A DNA stretch of 64,000 bases from Methylomusa anaerophila (GCF_003966895.1 NZ_AP018449.1:131424-195423); one strand, 5' to 3'. Shown: positions 37,608 to 47,343, counted from the first letter of the stretch. Notes: generated by a model not told the origin, from the sequence alone. Translations and numbers: made by a program.

Positions 37608-37650
37608 AAAAAGGCTAGGGCACTCCCTAGCCTTCAGTCTCTCTGATCAG
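37608..37650 (-). promoter_or_regulatory. AGGC leader element, copy 7 (metY, distal)
   Basis: Minus strand: CTGA-TCAG-AGAGA-CTGA-AGGC, then the perfect stem AGGCTAGGG / CCCTAGCCT with T5. The clearest copy of the family. Confidence 0.8.
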
Positions 37651-37671
37651 CAATGGTAAATAATTCACTTT

Positions 37672-37701
37672 ATTTTATCATAATTAGTGATATAATGTCA
37701 A
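37672..37701 (-). promoter_or_regulatory. Promoter of metY
   Basis: Minus strand TTGACA, 18-base spacer, TAAAAT, about 20 bases upstream of the distal leader element. Confidence 0.75.
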
Positions 37702-37862
37702 TCTTTCTGATATTTGGTGGCTTCACTGACAACCCAATGGCTTAAAAACGACGCTGTTGATATCAAAAATTTTTCAACATCACTTTGCTCAAGTTATCAA
37801 AAACCGAGGCTTTACGTTTTCTAACAAGTTGGCCTGGAAACTTCTAATCCAATTTGATTTCT

Positions 37863-37952
37863 TAAATTAATCCGGCTTAGCAATATCTCTGGGAGTAGCA
37901 GAATAGTTGGCTAATCCCTCTTTCAATCTAATCAAGCTGTCGGCTTCTAAAG
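37863..37952 (-). pseudogene. metQ relic
   Basis: About 80 bases nearly identical to an internal part of the intact metQ gene (45034-45107), joined directly to TTAAATTAATCCGGCTT, which in the intact locus lies beyond the metQ stop (44690-44705). It is therefore the remains of a second metQ copy with an internal deletion. No reading frame survives. Confidence 0.75.
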
Positions 37953-38029
37953 AACAGTTGACTTGGTTGACAAAATTATGGCAAAATAGTAACCAACCGA
38001 TAGATATGGAATGGTAGGGAAGTGAAGTT

Positions 38030-38620
38030 ATGACAAAAAGTAATATTACTATTGCCGCATTGCGGCTATTTTTGTTGCGAGGCTATAAATATGTTTCCCT
38101 GGTGGAAGTTGGCAAAGAGGCGGGCGTTACCAAAGGCGGCATATACCATTATTTTGCCGATAAAAAAGACTTACTCAATGCCGCCGTCCAATGCTTGTTT
38201 GATCACATAACGGCTACCATTCTTTCCCTGATTAGCGAGGAAAAGAGCATTCAGGAAATATTAACAGCGCTTATCGTCGACCAGGCTGTCGAAGTACATA
38301 TTGTTAAAACATTTGGGATTGAACAGGAAACTTTTCAAATTAATCATATAAACTTTATGTTTGAAGTGACGACGCACTTTCCCCAGTTCTTTAAGCGGGT
38401 TGAGGGCGATATGCTGACCACCTGCGAGGCAATAAGCTTAAGATTGCAAAAAGCCGTGGCCGACGGGGAAATTAGAGCTGATCTCGATATCAATGCGCTG
38501 ACAACCATCATTTTTACCCTTCTCCAGGGTCAACGGGTGATAGCATTCCGCTATGCCGACCGCAGCACAAGGGAGCAAATCGTGGCCAATATTTGCAGGT
38601 TGCTTGGTATGCAACCTTAA
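38030..38620 (+). CDS. TetR/AcrR-family transcriptional regulator
   Basis: A 196-residue repressor with an N-terminal TetR helix-turn-helix (ALRLFLLRGYKYVSLVEVGK, then GVTKGGIYHYFADKKDLL) and a variable ligand-binding C-terminus. It lies 250 bases upstream of the RND genes on the same strand; a palindrome in that gap is its likely operator. Confidence 0.9.
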   Translation: MTKSNITIAALRLFLLRGYKYVSLVEVGKEAGVTKGGIYHYFADKKDLLNAAVQCLFDHITATILSLISEEKSIQEILTALIVDQAVEVHIVKTFGIEQETFQINHINFMFEVTTHFPQFFKRVEGDMLTTCEAISLRLQKAVADGEIRADLDINALTTIIFTLLQGQRVIAFRYADRSTREQIVANICRLLGMQP

Positions 38621-38704
38621 CGCCTTTGTTTCTAAAATAACAAGAAACTGTAACAAAAATGTAACAGAAGGGTAAAAGGTTTGTGTTAAACTGTTAATAA
38701 TAGC

Positions 38705-38722
38705 ATACCGACCGGTAGGTAT
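38705..38722. promoter_or_regulatory. TetR-type operator upstream of the RND pump
   Basis: Palindrome ATACCGACCGGTAGGTAT (ATACCnaCCGGTnGGTAT symmetry), matching the ACCGACCGGT-type operators common for AcrR-like repressors. It overlaps the probable promoter region of the pump operon (about 150 bases before the GTG). Confidence 0.7.
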
Positions 38723-38873
38723 AGGGGTGTACTCCCCCTCAATAATACTGGATTTTTCCAAAAAGGATTATATCCAGGCTTATACGGCTACAACACCAAC
38801 TAAACCCAGCTAGAGATGGGCCATCGGCCAGCCAGTGAAATAACCAGTATCCGTATTTCAAGGAGGAAGAACT

Positions 38874-40040
38874 GTGACTATCAAGCCGTCGAAAAGGCTA
38901 TCCGTTGGACTGATCGTCCTTATTGGCCTAATCGGTTTTACCGTTTTCCGCAGCGGCGTTTTGACCAAACCGCAAACGGAAACGCCCCAGGCCGTGGACG
39001 TAAAAGTCGTGCAGGTAGTGCAGCGTGATACCCCGATTACCTATGAATTCGTCGGGAAAGTAAGCTCAAAAAATGAAATAAAAATCATGTCCAAGGTATC
39101 GGGCAACATTGTGGCCAAAATGGTCGAAGGCGGCGATACCGTTTATCAAGGCCAGCCCCTGTTTCAAATCGACAACAAGCAGTACCGCTCGGCGGTAAAC
39201 GCCGCAGCGGCAACGCTGGCCAAATCCCAGGCGACCCTTCGCAATACCCAGAGAGATGTTGATCGCTACAAAAAACTGGCGGCCATCCAGGGAGTTAGCC
39301 AGCAAACGCTTGACAGCTACATCGCCCAGGCCGAGGAGGAAGCGGCTACGGTTGCGGCCAACGAGGCCAGTCTGCAGCAAGCGCGCGAGGACGAGCAGGA
39401 TACGCTGATTGTTGCCCCGGTTGACGGCCGCCTGGACATCAATGATTTAAGCCTTGGCTACTATGTGACCGCCGGGTCGACTACGCTGGCTACCGTGTCG
39501 TCGCTTGATCCGATCTGGGTGCAATTTACCATGAGCGAAAACGAATACTTAAACCTTGTTCAGGCGGGAAATGGTACAATGCCGGAAGCTTTCAAGAATA
39601 ACCTCAAACTTGTGCTCAGCAATGGCACGGAATATTCCCTGCGCGGCCAAATCGAGCAAATTGATAAAGGCATGAGCGATACTACCGGCACGATTACCAT
39701 GAAGGCTTCCTTCAGCAATCCGCAAAAGATGTTGATTCCGGGCATGTTTGCCAAAATTGTCGCCACCGGCGAAGTACGCAAAGGGGCGCTGTCAATTCCG
39801 CAGCGGGCAGTGAAAGAACTACTCGACAGTACAATTGTTACCCTTGTAAAAGAAGATAATACGGCGGAAAACCGCGCGGTGACAATGGGCGAGAAGGTCG
39901 GCAACACATGGATTGTCGAGTCTGGACTCAACGTGGGCGACAAGGTTGTCGTTGATGGAATCGATAAAGTCCAACAGGGAACAACGCTGAACGTGGTCAT
40001 AGTGCAAGCGGACGACTTGCCGGCATCGACGCAGCAGTAG
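38874..40040 (+). CDS. RND efflux pump periplasmic adaptor (MFP)
   Basis: A 388-residue HlyD/AcrA-type adaptor: an N-terminal membrane anchor without lipobox, barrel-sandwich halves (KIMSKVSGNIVAKMVEGGDT and LIVAPVDGRLDINDLSLGYY), an alpha-hairpin between them and a C-terminal beta barrel. Start GTG after AAGGAGG. It links the inner-membrane pump encoded next to an outer-membrane channel that is not encoded here. Confidence 0.92.
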   Translation: MTIKPSKRLSVGLIVLIGLIGFTVFRSGVLTKPQTETPQAVDVKVVQVVQRDTPITYEFVGKVSSKNEIKIMSKVSGNIVAKMVEGGDTVYQGQPLFQIDNKQYRSAVNAAAATLAKSQATLRNTQRDVDRYKKLAAIQGVSQQTLDSYIAQAEEEAATVAANEASLQQAREDEQDTLIVAPVDGRLDINDLSLGYYVTAGSTTLATVSSLDPIWVQFTMSENEYLNLVQAGNGTMPEAFKNNLKLVLSNGTEYSLRGQIEQIDKGMSDTTGTITMKASFSNPQKMLIPGMFAKIVATGEVRKGALSIPQRAVKELLDSTIVTLVKEDNTAENRAVTMGEKVGNTWIVESGLNVGDKVVVDGIDKVQQGTTLNVVIVQADDLPASTQQ

Positions 40041-40051
40041 GAGGAATTTTT

Positions 40052-43000
40052 GTGGCTAATTTTTTTATCAACCGGCCGATATTTGCCATCGTTGTGTCCA
40101 TTGTCATCACGCTGCTGGGTACCACCGCCGCTTTTACCCTGCCGGTTGCTCAGTACCCGCAGATTTCGCCGCCGACCATCTCAGTGAGCGCCAGTTATCC
40201 GGGCGCGAACGCCAATGTTGTCAATCAAACGGTCGCCCAGATTATTGAAGATAAGGTCAACGGGGTCGAAAACATGGTGTCCATGTCTTCGAGCAGCACC
40301 GATTCAGGTTCCTACTCGTTGAGCATTCAGTTTGACTCGGCCAAAGACCCGGATACTGCCGCTGTCCAAGCCCAGAACCGGGTTTCCGAAGCCAATGCAG
40401 GACTTCCCACCGCCGTTCAGACATCGGGCATCACCACGCGCAAAGCGTCGCAGGACATGGCGTTGATTTTTAATCTCTGGTCGCCGGATGAACTATATTC
40501 CGAAAACTTCCTGAAAAACTACGCCAGTATGTATCTGATTGACGATATCAAGCGGGTCAAAGGGGTCGGCGATGTAACGTCGTTCGGCTCCGACTACAGC
40601 ATGCGAATCTGGCTGCAGCCGGAGAAAATGGCACAGTTGGGAATATCGGTGGGCGAAGTGACGTCCGCTATCGAAGCGCAGAATATCCAGGCGCCCGCCG
40701 GCGCCCTGGGGACAATGCCTACTGATTCCAAACAGCAGTTTCAGTATACCGCGAACGTGAAAGGGCGCCTTACCGATGTAAAAGAATTTGAAAACATTAT
40801 TATCAGTGGGCAGTCGGACGGCTCGTTTATCCGCTTGAAAGATATTGCCCGGATCGAACTGGGCAGCCAGCAATATAGTTTTAACAGTCGGATCAATGGC
40901 CACCGCGGCGCGGGTATTGCTGTCAAGCTGACCAGTGACGCCAATGCGCTTGAGACCATCGGCAATGTAAAAGACGTTTTGGCGGCGGCGGCGAAAAACT
41001 TCCCGGCGGGGATGGAATATCGGATTGTTGTCGACAACACCAAATTTGTGCGCGAATCGATGATTGAGGTTGCCAAAACCTTTGCCGAAGCCCTTCTCCT
41101 GGTGATGATTGTCGTCTTCATCTTTCTGCAAAGCTGGCGGACCACCTTAATTCCGCTGCTGGCCATCCCGGTGTCGTTACTGGGAACCTTTGGCGCGTTC
41201 AGTCTTTTGGGCTTTACCATCAACACCCTCACATTGTTCGCGATGGTGCTGGCGATCGGTCTGGTTGTCGATGACGCCATAGTAGTCATTGAGGCGGTAG
41301 AACATCATATGCGTTACAACGGCCTCAGCCCACGGGACGCCACCATACGGGCGATGAGAGAGGTCTCCGGTCCGGTTGTCGCTATTGCCTTTGTACTGGC
41401 GTCGGTATTCCTGCCGGTGGCATTTTTGGAGGGAATGACAGGGATATTATACAAACAATTTGCCCTGACGATTGCCGTATCCATGGCCTTGTCGGCAATT
41501 GTTGCTTTGTCGCTAACCCCGGCCCTTTGCACCTTGTTACTAAAACCATATGATCCCAATGCTCACACAGGCAGGGTAGGCCGCTTTTTTACCGCCTTCA
41601 ATGCCTGGTTTGATCGCAGCGTTGAACACTATGCCGCCGGGCTGACAAAGGCTATGGGGAAAATCCGTTTGTGCCTGGCCCTGTTTGCCGTTGTGGTAAT
41701 TTTACTTGGCGGCTTGTATAAACTGGTCCCGTCGTCTTTCATCCCGGAAGAGGATCAGGGATATTATATTACCTCGGTTTCTTTGCCCGAGGCGTCCAGC
41801 CTAAATCGCACGATAGAGGTAATGAAAAATTTTTCCGAGACAGTAAAAGCTCAGCCCGGCGTAGCAGATGTCATGGCCTTATCCGGCATGGACATATTAA
41901 GCGGCGGGTCTAAACCAAACGCCGGCGTCATGTTCGTCTCCCTGGCGCCGTGGGCTGAGCGACAAGCAACACAGCTACAAGTAAAGGGCCAAGTCGCTCA
42001 AACCTTTGCCAACGGAATGCATTTGCCTGAAGGATCGGTGATCGCTTTTGCTCCCGCCGCCCTTCCCGGCCTCGGAACAGTGGGCGGATTCACGTTGATG
42101 CTGGAAGACCGGGGCGGAGGATCACTGACCGAGCTTGACAATATCGCCCAGAAATTTGTCGCCGCGGCGAAGGAGCGACCGGAAATTGCCTCGATCACGT
42201 CGAACTTTAAAGCTAATACCCCAGGCTACGACTTTGAGGTTGACCGGGAGAAAGCGGAAAAAATGGGCGTGGCGGTTAGTGATGTGTTTACCGCCTTGCA
42301 GGTCTTTCTCGGTGGTACGCAGGTCAATGATTTTAATAAATTCGACCGCAATTACAAGGTCGTCGTGCAGGCGGAAACACCGTTTCGCAGCGACATTAAT
42401 GCCACGCGCTATCTGTTTGTAAAAAGCTCCAATAACACCATGGTGCCGCTCAATACACTGATAACTCCGAAAAAAAACAGTGCCCCTTCGGTTATAACGC
42501 GCTATAACGGCGTAAAAGCCGTGCAAATCAGCGGCAACAATGCTTCCGGTTATAGTTCGGGACAGGCGATGACGGCACTGGAGGAAGTAGCAGCACAGAC
42601 TTTGCCGACTGGTTATTCCTATGAATGGTCCGGGCAGAGCCGCGAGGAAAAAATATCCGGCAGCCGGGCGCCGATTGTCTTTGGCATGGCGATCGTATTT
42701 GTCTTCTTATGTTTAGCTGCGCTGTATGAAAGCTGGAGTGTCCCGTTTGCCGTTTTGTTAGGCGTTCCCCTGGGAATATTCGGCGCTTTCCTGTTTCAGT
42801 ATATGACTAGCCTGGAAAATAGCGTCTATATGCAAATCGGCCTAGTTATGCTCATTGGCTTGGCGGCCAAGAACGCTATCCTCATCGTCGAGTTTGCCAA
42901 AGTCAGGGTTGACAAAGGCATGGCGCCGGTGCAGGCGGCCATTGAAGCGGCCAAGCTGCGTCTGCGGCCGATTCTTATGACATCGCTCGCTTTTATCATC

Positions 43001-43204
43001 GGCTGTATTCCCCTGGCGATTGCTACCGGTGCAGGCGCCGGCGCCAGAAATTCCATGGGAACGGCGGTGGTGGGCGGCATGCTTACGGCCACGTCGTTCG
43101 GCATATTCCTGATACCTATTTTCTTTGTCATGGTGGAAATGATTACGGCAAAGATAAAGCTGTGGCGTAAAATTGAGAACAGGTCTGGTTCCTTGCCTCA
43201 ATGA
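40052..43204 (+). CDS. RND multidrug efflux transporter (HAE1 family)
   Basis: A 1050-residue AcrB-type proton antiporter with the duplicated 12-helix layout. The proton-relay aspartates are in LVVDDAIVVIEAVEHH (fourth transmembrane helix), and GFTLMLEDRGGG and SYEWSGQSREE mark the porter and docking domains. GTG start 11 bases after the adaptor stop. It exports hydrophobic or amphipathic compounds in complex with the adaptor; no TolC homologue is in the window. Confidence 0.95.
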   Translation: MANFFINRPIFAIVVSIVITLLGTTAAFTLPVAQYPQISPPTISVSASYPGANANVVNQTVAQIIEDKVNGVENMVSMSSSSTDSGSYSLSIQFDSAKDPDTAAVQAQNRVSEANAGLPTAVQTSGITTRKASQDMALIFNLWSPDELYSENFLKNYASMYLIDDIKRVKGVGDVTSFGSDYSMRIWLQPEKMAQLGISVGEVTSAIEAQNIQAPAGALGTMPTDSKQQFQYTANVKGRLTDVKEFENIIISGQSDGSFIRLKDIARIELGSQQYSFNSRINGHRGAGIAVKLTSDANALETIGNVKDVLAAAAKNFPAGMEYRIVVDNTKFVRESMIEVAKTFAEALLLVMIVVFIFLQSWRTTLIPLLAIPVSLLGTFGAFSLLGFTINTLTLFAMVLAIGLVVDDAIVVIEAVEHHMRYNGLSPRDATIRAMREVSGPVVAIAFVLASVFLPVAFLEGMTGILYKQFALTIAVSMALSAIVALSLTPALCTLLLKPYDPNAHTGRVGRFFTAFNAWFDRSVEHYAAGLTKAMGKIRLCLALFAVVVILLGGLYKLVPSSFIPEEDQGYYITSVSLPEASSLNRTIEVMKNFSETVKAQPGVADVMALSGMDILSGGSKPNAGVMFVSLAPWAERQATQLQVKGQVAQTFANGMHLPEGSVIAFAPAALPGLGTVGGFTLMLEDRGGGSLTELDNIAQKFVAAAKERPEIASITSNFKANTPGYDFEVDREKAEKMGVAVSDVFTALQVFLGGTQVNDFNKFDRNYKVVVQAETPFRSDINATRYLFVKSSNNTMVPLNTLITPKKNSAPSVITRYNGVKAVQISGNNASGYSSGQAMTALEEVAAQTLPTGYSYEWSGQSREEKISGSRAPIVFGMAIVFVFLCLAALYESWSVPFAVLLGVPLGIFGAFLFQYMTSLENSVYMQIGLVMLIGLAAKNAILIVEFAKVRVDKGMAPVQAAIEAAKLRLRPILMTSLAFIIGCIPLAIATGAGAGARNSMGTAVVGGMLTATSFGIFLIPIFFVMVEMITAKIKLWRKIENRSGSLPQ

Positions 43205-43419
43205 ATTCCAGCAAATTCTGCGCCTCAGCGTCTTTCAGCGGCCACGAGGAGCCAACTGGTCAAGACCAAACTGTTTTTCGGAAAGTTGTTCCTTCGCCAC
43301 GGGAGATAAGCAAATTGCGCCGGACAGACTGCTAGTGTAGTGACATATTGATATTTAAACAAGAGTGCTAGCTTATAATCCCGCTTTATGTTACGCTAAA
43401 AGAAAACGGCGGTGAAACT

Positions 43420-43887
43420 ATGGCTAGACCTAAAAAATATATTGTTATCCTGACGGATTCTGAATTAAAGGAGTTACAATCACTCCTTCGAAAGAAAAAT
43501 ACCTCTCATACTATTCGCTCTAGATGTCAAATTCTCATTGATCTGGATGAAGCTCATGGCAAAGTTCTGACCCATGAACAGTGTGCAAAATCCAATGGTG
43601 TCTGTATCGCAACCGTTCATAATACACTAAAAACATATGCTTCCGGTGGCATCCCTGCTATTGTGAAGTTGAAGAGAAATGTAAATTCCGATCAGGCCAG
43701 ACGCCTTGTAGACGGACGCGCAGAAGCAAAAATCATTGAACTTGCCTGTGGGCCTGCACCGGACGGACATGTGCGCTGGACTCTCCGTCTGCTCGAAGAA
43801 AAATCACGAGTTGTGCTTGATACACCTGTAAGCCGGGAAGCCATCCGTCGCACTTTAAAAAAACGAACTTCAGCCTCACCTCAATGA
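43420..43887 (+). CDS. IS630 transposase, N-terminal part (orfA)
   Basis: 155 residues with the helix-turn-helix DNA-binding region (LTHEQCAKSNGVCIATVHNT) of IS630 transposases. The frame ends shortly after an A7 run (TTTAAAAAAACGAAC). Dropping one A would join it in frame to the second part. Confidence 0.85.
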   Translation: MARPKKYIVILTDSELKELQSLLRKKNTSHTIRSRCQILIDLDEAHGKVLTHEQCAKSNGVCIATVHNTLKTYASGGIPAIVKLKRNVNSDQARRLVDGRAEAKIIELACGPAPDGHVRWTLRLLEEKSRVVLDTPVSREAIRRTLKKRTSASPQ

Positions 43888-44569
43888 GTACTGGTGTATC
43901 CCACCAAAAGAAAACGCCGAATTCGTAGCCTGCATGGAAGACATTCTAGAGGTATATGAAACACCCTATAATCCAATGCGTCCCGTTGTCTGCATGGATG
44001 AAAAACCTTACCAGCTTCTGGGAGATGAACGAAAACCGCTGCCAATGCGTCCCGGTGCTTCTCAAAAGATAGATTCGGAATACGTAAGGGAAGGAACCTG
44101 CAGTATATTTGTCTTCACGGAACCTCTTAGTGGTACAAGACATGTCAGTGTACGCGAACGGCGTACTGCTGCAGACTGGGCGGAAGAAATCAAATATCTT
44201 GTGGATGTCATGTATCCCGATATGGATAAAATCGTTCTGGTAATGGACAACCTGAACACACATAGGCCAGCGTCCCTTTATAAAGTCTTTGCGCCGCAAG
44301 AAGCTCGAAGAATTATAAAACGCTTAGAACTGCATTACACACCCAAACATGGAAGCTGGCTTAACATAGCAGAAATTGAGCTGAATGTTATGACCAGACA
44401 GTGCCTTTCCCGGAGGATTGATACTATATCCCGTTTAAAGGAAGAGTTGCAGTGCTGGAAAAATGAACGCAACCAGAAAGTATCGAGAGTTAACTGGCAT
44501 TTTAGACTGGATAATGCCAGAATAAAACTTATATCTTTGTATCCCAAATTTGAGATCCAACAACAGTAA
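43866..44569 (+). CDS. IS630 transposase, catalytic part (orfB)
   Basis: The DDE domain continues in the +1 frame from the A7 run (NELQPHLNEYWCIPPKENA) and includes VCMDEKPYQLLG (first Asp), VLVMDNLNTH (second Asp) and WLNIAEIELNV (Glu). The first ATG is at 43934. Expression as a fusion would need a +1 (or -2) ribosomal shift or transcript slippage at the A-run; otherwise the element is inactive. Confidence 0.82.
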
Positions 44570-44652
44570 TATTACGTTACCCTCGTTGATGTTTACTATA
44601 AATATCAACGTGTCGATACACTAGTCAAAATTATTGTTCTTCATGAAAAATC

Positions 44653-44689
44653 AAAAGACCAAGTTCCGCTAAGAGAAACTTGGTCTTTT
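44653..44689 (-). terminator. Terminator after metQ
   Basis: Stem AAAAGACCAAGTT / AACTTGGTCTTTT with T-rich flank on both strands, downstream of the metQ stop. Confidence 0.85.
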
Positions 44690-44733
44690 AAATTAATCCG
44701 GCTTCAGTTGCCCGATTCTACGGAAACTTACGA

Positions 44734-45597
44734 TTAGAATGCGGGAACAACCGCGACTCCGTACTTATCCCCGAGGAATTTCTTAACATCCGGAGAGGTT
44801 AGATACTCAGCTATTTTCTTAATCTCCGGACGGGTTTCATCTCCTTTTCTGACAACTAAATCATTGGCATAAGGAGAATTTGCGTCTTCCCTGAACAAGG
44901 CGGTTTTGGGGTCGATCTTGGCCTCTAAGACAAAGTTTGTATTAATTACTGCGCCGTCGACATCGGGTAAAGCCCTAGTAAGCTGGGCGGCTTCCACTTC
45001 AACAAATTTGAGATTTTTGGGATTCTCGGCAATATCTCTGGGAGTAGCAGAATAGTTGGCTATTCCCTCTTTCAATTTAATCAAGCCGTTGGCTTGCAAA
45101 AGCGCCAGAGACCTGTATTCGTTGGAAGGATTGTTGGGGATAGCAATCTTAGCGCCTTCTTTCAGTTCATCCTTTGATTTTATTTTTTGGGAATAGAAAC
45201 CAATAGGTTCAACATGTACCTTGGCGGCAACAACAAAGTCATAGCCCTTTTCTTTTGCCACTGAATTGAGGTAGGGAACGTGCTGAAAATAGTTTGCGTC
45301 GATTTGTTTCGTTTGCAGTGCGGGATTTAATTGTCCCTCGTCATCCAACACAACCACTTCAAGGTTTATTCCTTCTTGCTTGAGCTTGGGCTTAATGAAG
45401 TTCAGTATTTCAGCGTGAGGTACCGCAGCAGCCCCTACTTTAACAGTTACTTCTCGTTTCCCATTGGTTTCCGGTTTTGCATTGGTTTGAGCGTTTTGTT
45501 TTTTATCCGAAGAGCAGCCGGCAAATAAAGCTGCGATCATTATAATGACAATGGAAATTATTATTGCAGTTTTAATGGATACGCCTTTCTTAAACAC
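44734..45597 (-). CDS. metQ: Methionine-type ABC transporter binding lipoprotein MetQ
   Basis: An NlpA/MetQ family lipoprotein of about 287 residues: signal peptide with lipobox LFAGC, then VTVKVGAAAVPHAEILNFI and the family-typical DDEGQLNPALQTKQIDANYF and HVPYLN. The GTG at 45597 is preferred (AAAGGA 8 bases before); ATG 45606 and TTG 45615 are less well placed. The MetN and MetI partners are not in the window. An AGGC leader element lies 80-130 bases upstream. Confidence 0.9.
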   Translation of the reverse strand: MFKKGVSIKTAIIISIVIIMIAALFAGCSSDKKQNAQTNAKPETNGKREVTVKVGAAAVPHAEILNFIKPKLKQEGINLEVVVLDDEGQLNPALQTKQIDANYFQHVPYLNSVAKEKGYDFVVAAKVHVEPIGFYSQKIKSKDELKEGAKIAIPNNPSNEYRSLALLQANGLIKLKEGIANYSATPRDIAENPKNLKFVEVEAAQLTRALPDVDGAVINTNFVLEAKIDPKTALFREDANSPYANDLVVRKGDETRPEIKKIAEYLTSPDVKKFLGDKYGVAVVPAF

Positions 45598-45677
45598 CTG
45601 AATCATCCTTTCCAAACAGTTTTATGTAAGCCAAATTCATAATGTTTCCTAATATCCTAACCAACCTTATTTTTGCC

Positions 45678-45730
45678 AAAAAGGCCAAGCTCCCGCCAAC
45701 GGGAACCTGGCCTCTAGTCTTTCTAGTCGG
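45678..45730 (-). promoter_or_regulatory. AGGC leader element, copy 8 (metQ)
   Basis: Minus strand: CCGA-CTAG-AAAGA-CTAG-AGGC, then stem AGGCCAGGTTCCCG / CGGGAGCTTGGCCT with T5. Arms CTAG/CTAG. Confidence 0.78.
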
Positions 45731-45873
45731 ACAGTTACAAGAGCGTGTTTATAACACGCAACTATAGATCAAATCTACACGATGATCTACTAAACAGGGC
45801 CGGGATTACTACTCAAATCGGTAAGTGAGCGTCCCGCAGGAGCAACGATGCAGATGGGCGTTTTTAACCAGCC

Positions 45874-46803
45874 TTAATTGTCCTGAAACAGGACGGTGCT
45901 GATATACCGCTCGCCTGTATCCGGCAATATCGCCACAACCAATTTCCCCTCATTTTCCCGGCGTTTGGCAAGCTGCAGCGCCGCAAATGCAGCAGCCCCG
46001 GAAGAAATTCCGACCAGTATGCCTTCTTCTCTTGCCAACCGGCGCGCAGTCTCTACCGCTTCCTCATTTTTTACTTTGTAAATTTCATCCACAATGTTGA
46101 GATTTAACACGTTAGGCACAAAGCCGGCGCCAATCCCCTGAATCTTATGGGGCCCAGGCTTTCCGCCGGAAAGGACCGGGGAATCAAACGGCTCAACAGC
46201 TATTACTTTGATTTCTGGATTACGTTTCTTAAGCACTTCGCCAACACCGGTAATTGTACCGCCTGTACCAACGCCGCCGACAATAATGCCAACCTTGCCG
46301 TCCGTGTCCGTCCATATTTCCGCCGCCGTTGTGGCCCGGTGAATTTCCGGGTTAGCCGGGTTATTGAACTGCTGGGGAATAAAAGAATTGGGAGTTTGGG
46401 CTGCCAATTCCTCGGCTTTACGCACCGCGCCGGGCATCCCTTCGGCGCCGGGTGTTAGAACCAGTTCCGCGCCATACCCCTTCAGTAAACTGCGTCGTTC
46501 AACACTCATCGTCTCCGGCATTGTAAGTATCAGCCGGTATCCTCTTGCCGCGGCGATAAACGCCAAAGCAATCCCGGTATTACCGCTTGTCGGTTCGATA
46601 ATCACAGTGTCTTTATTAATAAGTCCTTTTTCTTCAGCGTCCTTAAGCATACTGAAGCCGATGCGGTCTTTGACGCTGCCGCCGGGATTGAACAACTCCA
46701 ATTTCACCGCAACTTCGGCATTGGCTCCATCTGTCACCCGGTTGAGCTTTAATAGCGGCGTACCACCGATTAAATCTGTTACACTATTGGCAATTCTGGA
46801 CAT
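45874..46803 (-). CDS. cysK: Cysteine synthase A
   Basis: A 309-residue O-acetylserine sulfhydrylase. The PLP lysine is in [27 protein letters not shown] forms the substrate loop, and [16 protein letters not shown] the phosphate-binding loop. Start at ATG 46803 after GAGGAGTG; a frame nine codons longer would translate the ribosome-binding site. A leader of about 470 bases contains an AGGC element, so expression is likely attenuated. Confidence 0.95.
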   Translation of the reverse strand: MSRIANSVTDLIGGTPLLKLNRVTDGANAEVAVKLELFNPGGSVKDRIGFSMLKDAEEKGLINKDTVIIEPTSGNTGIALAFIAAARGYRLILTMPETMSVERRSLLKGYGAELVLTPGAEGMPGAVRKAEELAAQTPNSFIPQQFNNPANPEIHRATTAAEIWTDTDGKVGIIVGGVGTGGTITGVGEVLKKRNPEIKVIAVEPFDSPVLSGGKPGPHKIQGIGAGFVPNVLNLNIVDEIYKVKNEEAVETARRLAREEGILVGISSGAAAFAALQLAKRRENEGKLVVAILPDTGERYISTVLFQDN

Positions 46804-47090
46804 AACTATCACTCCTCGTAACCTATTCACATTAAGTTGGGAATTGCTGCGTTGCTGCCATCTGCGACAAGTTAACTCGCGCTGATAACACTTACGAAAT
46901 CAGAATCGTCGTCGCGCCCGGCCGGACTGCGTTTGTCAACGCGCCTAGCATTGCTGTTTGCTCATATCATATATACCTCCCCTCAAGTATAATATCAAAT
47001 CTGCCCAATTCAACCTTTCAGGATCGATAGGATATTTCCCAAACTTTCTTGCCGCCGGAAGGATGGCCTGAATGTTTTTAGTTGTTAATA

Positions 47091-47157
47091 AAAAAAGGCA
47101 AAGACAGATTCCTGTTAAGGGAATCCTTCTTTGCCTTCAGTATTTACTACCGATCAG
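47091..47157 (-). promoter_or_regulatory. AGGC leader element, copy 9 (cysK)
   Basis: Minus strand: CTGA-TCGG-TAGTAAATA-CTGA-AGGC, then stem AGGCAAAGAAGGATTCCC / GGAATCTGTCTTTGCCT and T6. Arms TCGG/CTGA pair through one G-U. About 290 bases upstream of the cysK start. Confidence 0.77.
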
Positions 47158-47278
47158 TCAAATCCGCTATGCAGTTGCTGCCTGCCGTATCTGCAGCCCT
47201 CGGGATTTCAATACCCGCCAGGTCCACACGGATAAAAATTCACAATTTCGAAGCCGGAGGCGTAACATCTTGCCCTTT

Positions 47279-47306
47279 ATTATACCGCTTAATACCAATT
47301 TGTCAA
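47279..47306 (-). promoter_or_regulatory. Promoter of cysK
   Basis: Minus strand TTGACA, 16-base spacer, TATAAT. The transcript starts about 115 bases before the leader element. The remainder of the 611-base gap holds no gene; a short dispersed repeat lies just upstream (47318-47343). Confidence 0.82.
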
Positions 47307-47317
47307 TATACATTTAG

Positions 47318-47343
47318 TAACTACTCGGTTACCTGAATAGCTA
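47318..47343. repeat. Short dispersed repeat
   Basis: TAACTACTCGGTTACCTGAA-TAGCTA matches 10513-10538 at 21 of 26 positions; both keep TACCTGAATAG. Probably a fragment of a small repeat family. Confidence 0.35.

Larger units (their letters stand above)
43335..44621 (+). mobile_element. IS630-type insertion sequence
   Basis: A 1.29-kb element flanked by TA dinucleotides (43333-43334 and 44622-44623), with terminal inverted repeats that begin GTGTAGTGACATATTGATAT (left) and GTGTATCGACACGTTGATAT (right, complement), about 20 of 25 matching. It carries a transposase split over two reading frames. TA target duplication is characteristic of IS630/Tc1. It lies between the RND gene and the metQ terminator; no gene appears to be broken. 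Confidence 0.9.

Noticed and set aside
40493-43201. Long minus-strand open frames opposite the RND transporter
   Set aside because: They are antisense shadows of a highly conserved gene in GC-rich codons; no start signals or domain features.
43205-43331. A broken gene between the RND transporter and the IS630 element
   Set aside because: Short conceptual peptides occur on the minus strand but none matches a family I recognise, so no pseudogene is called.
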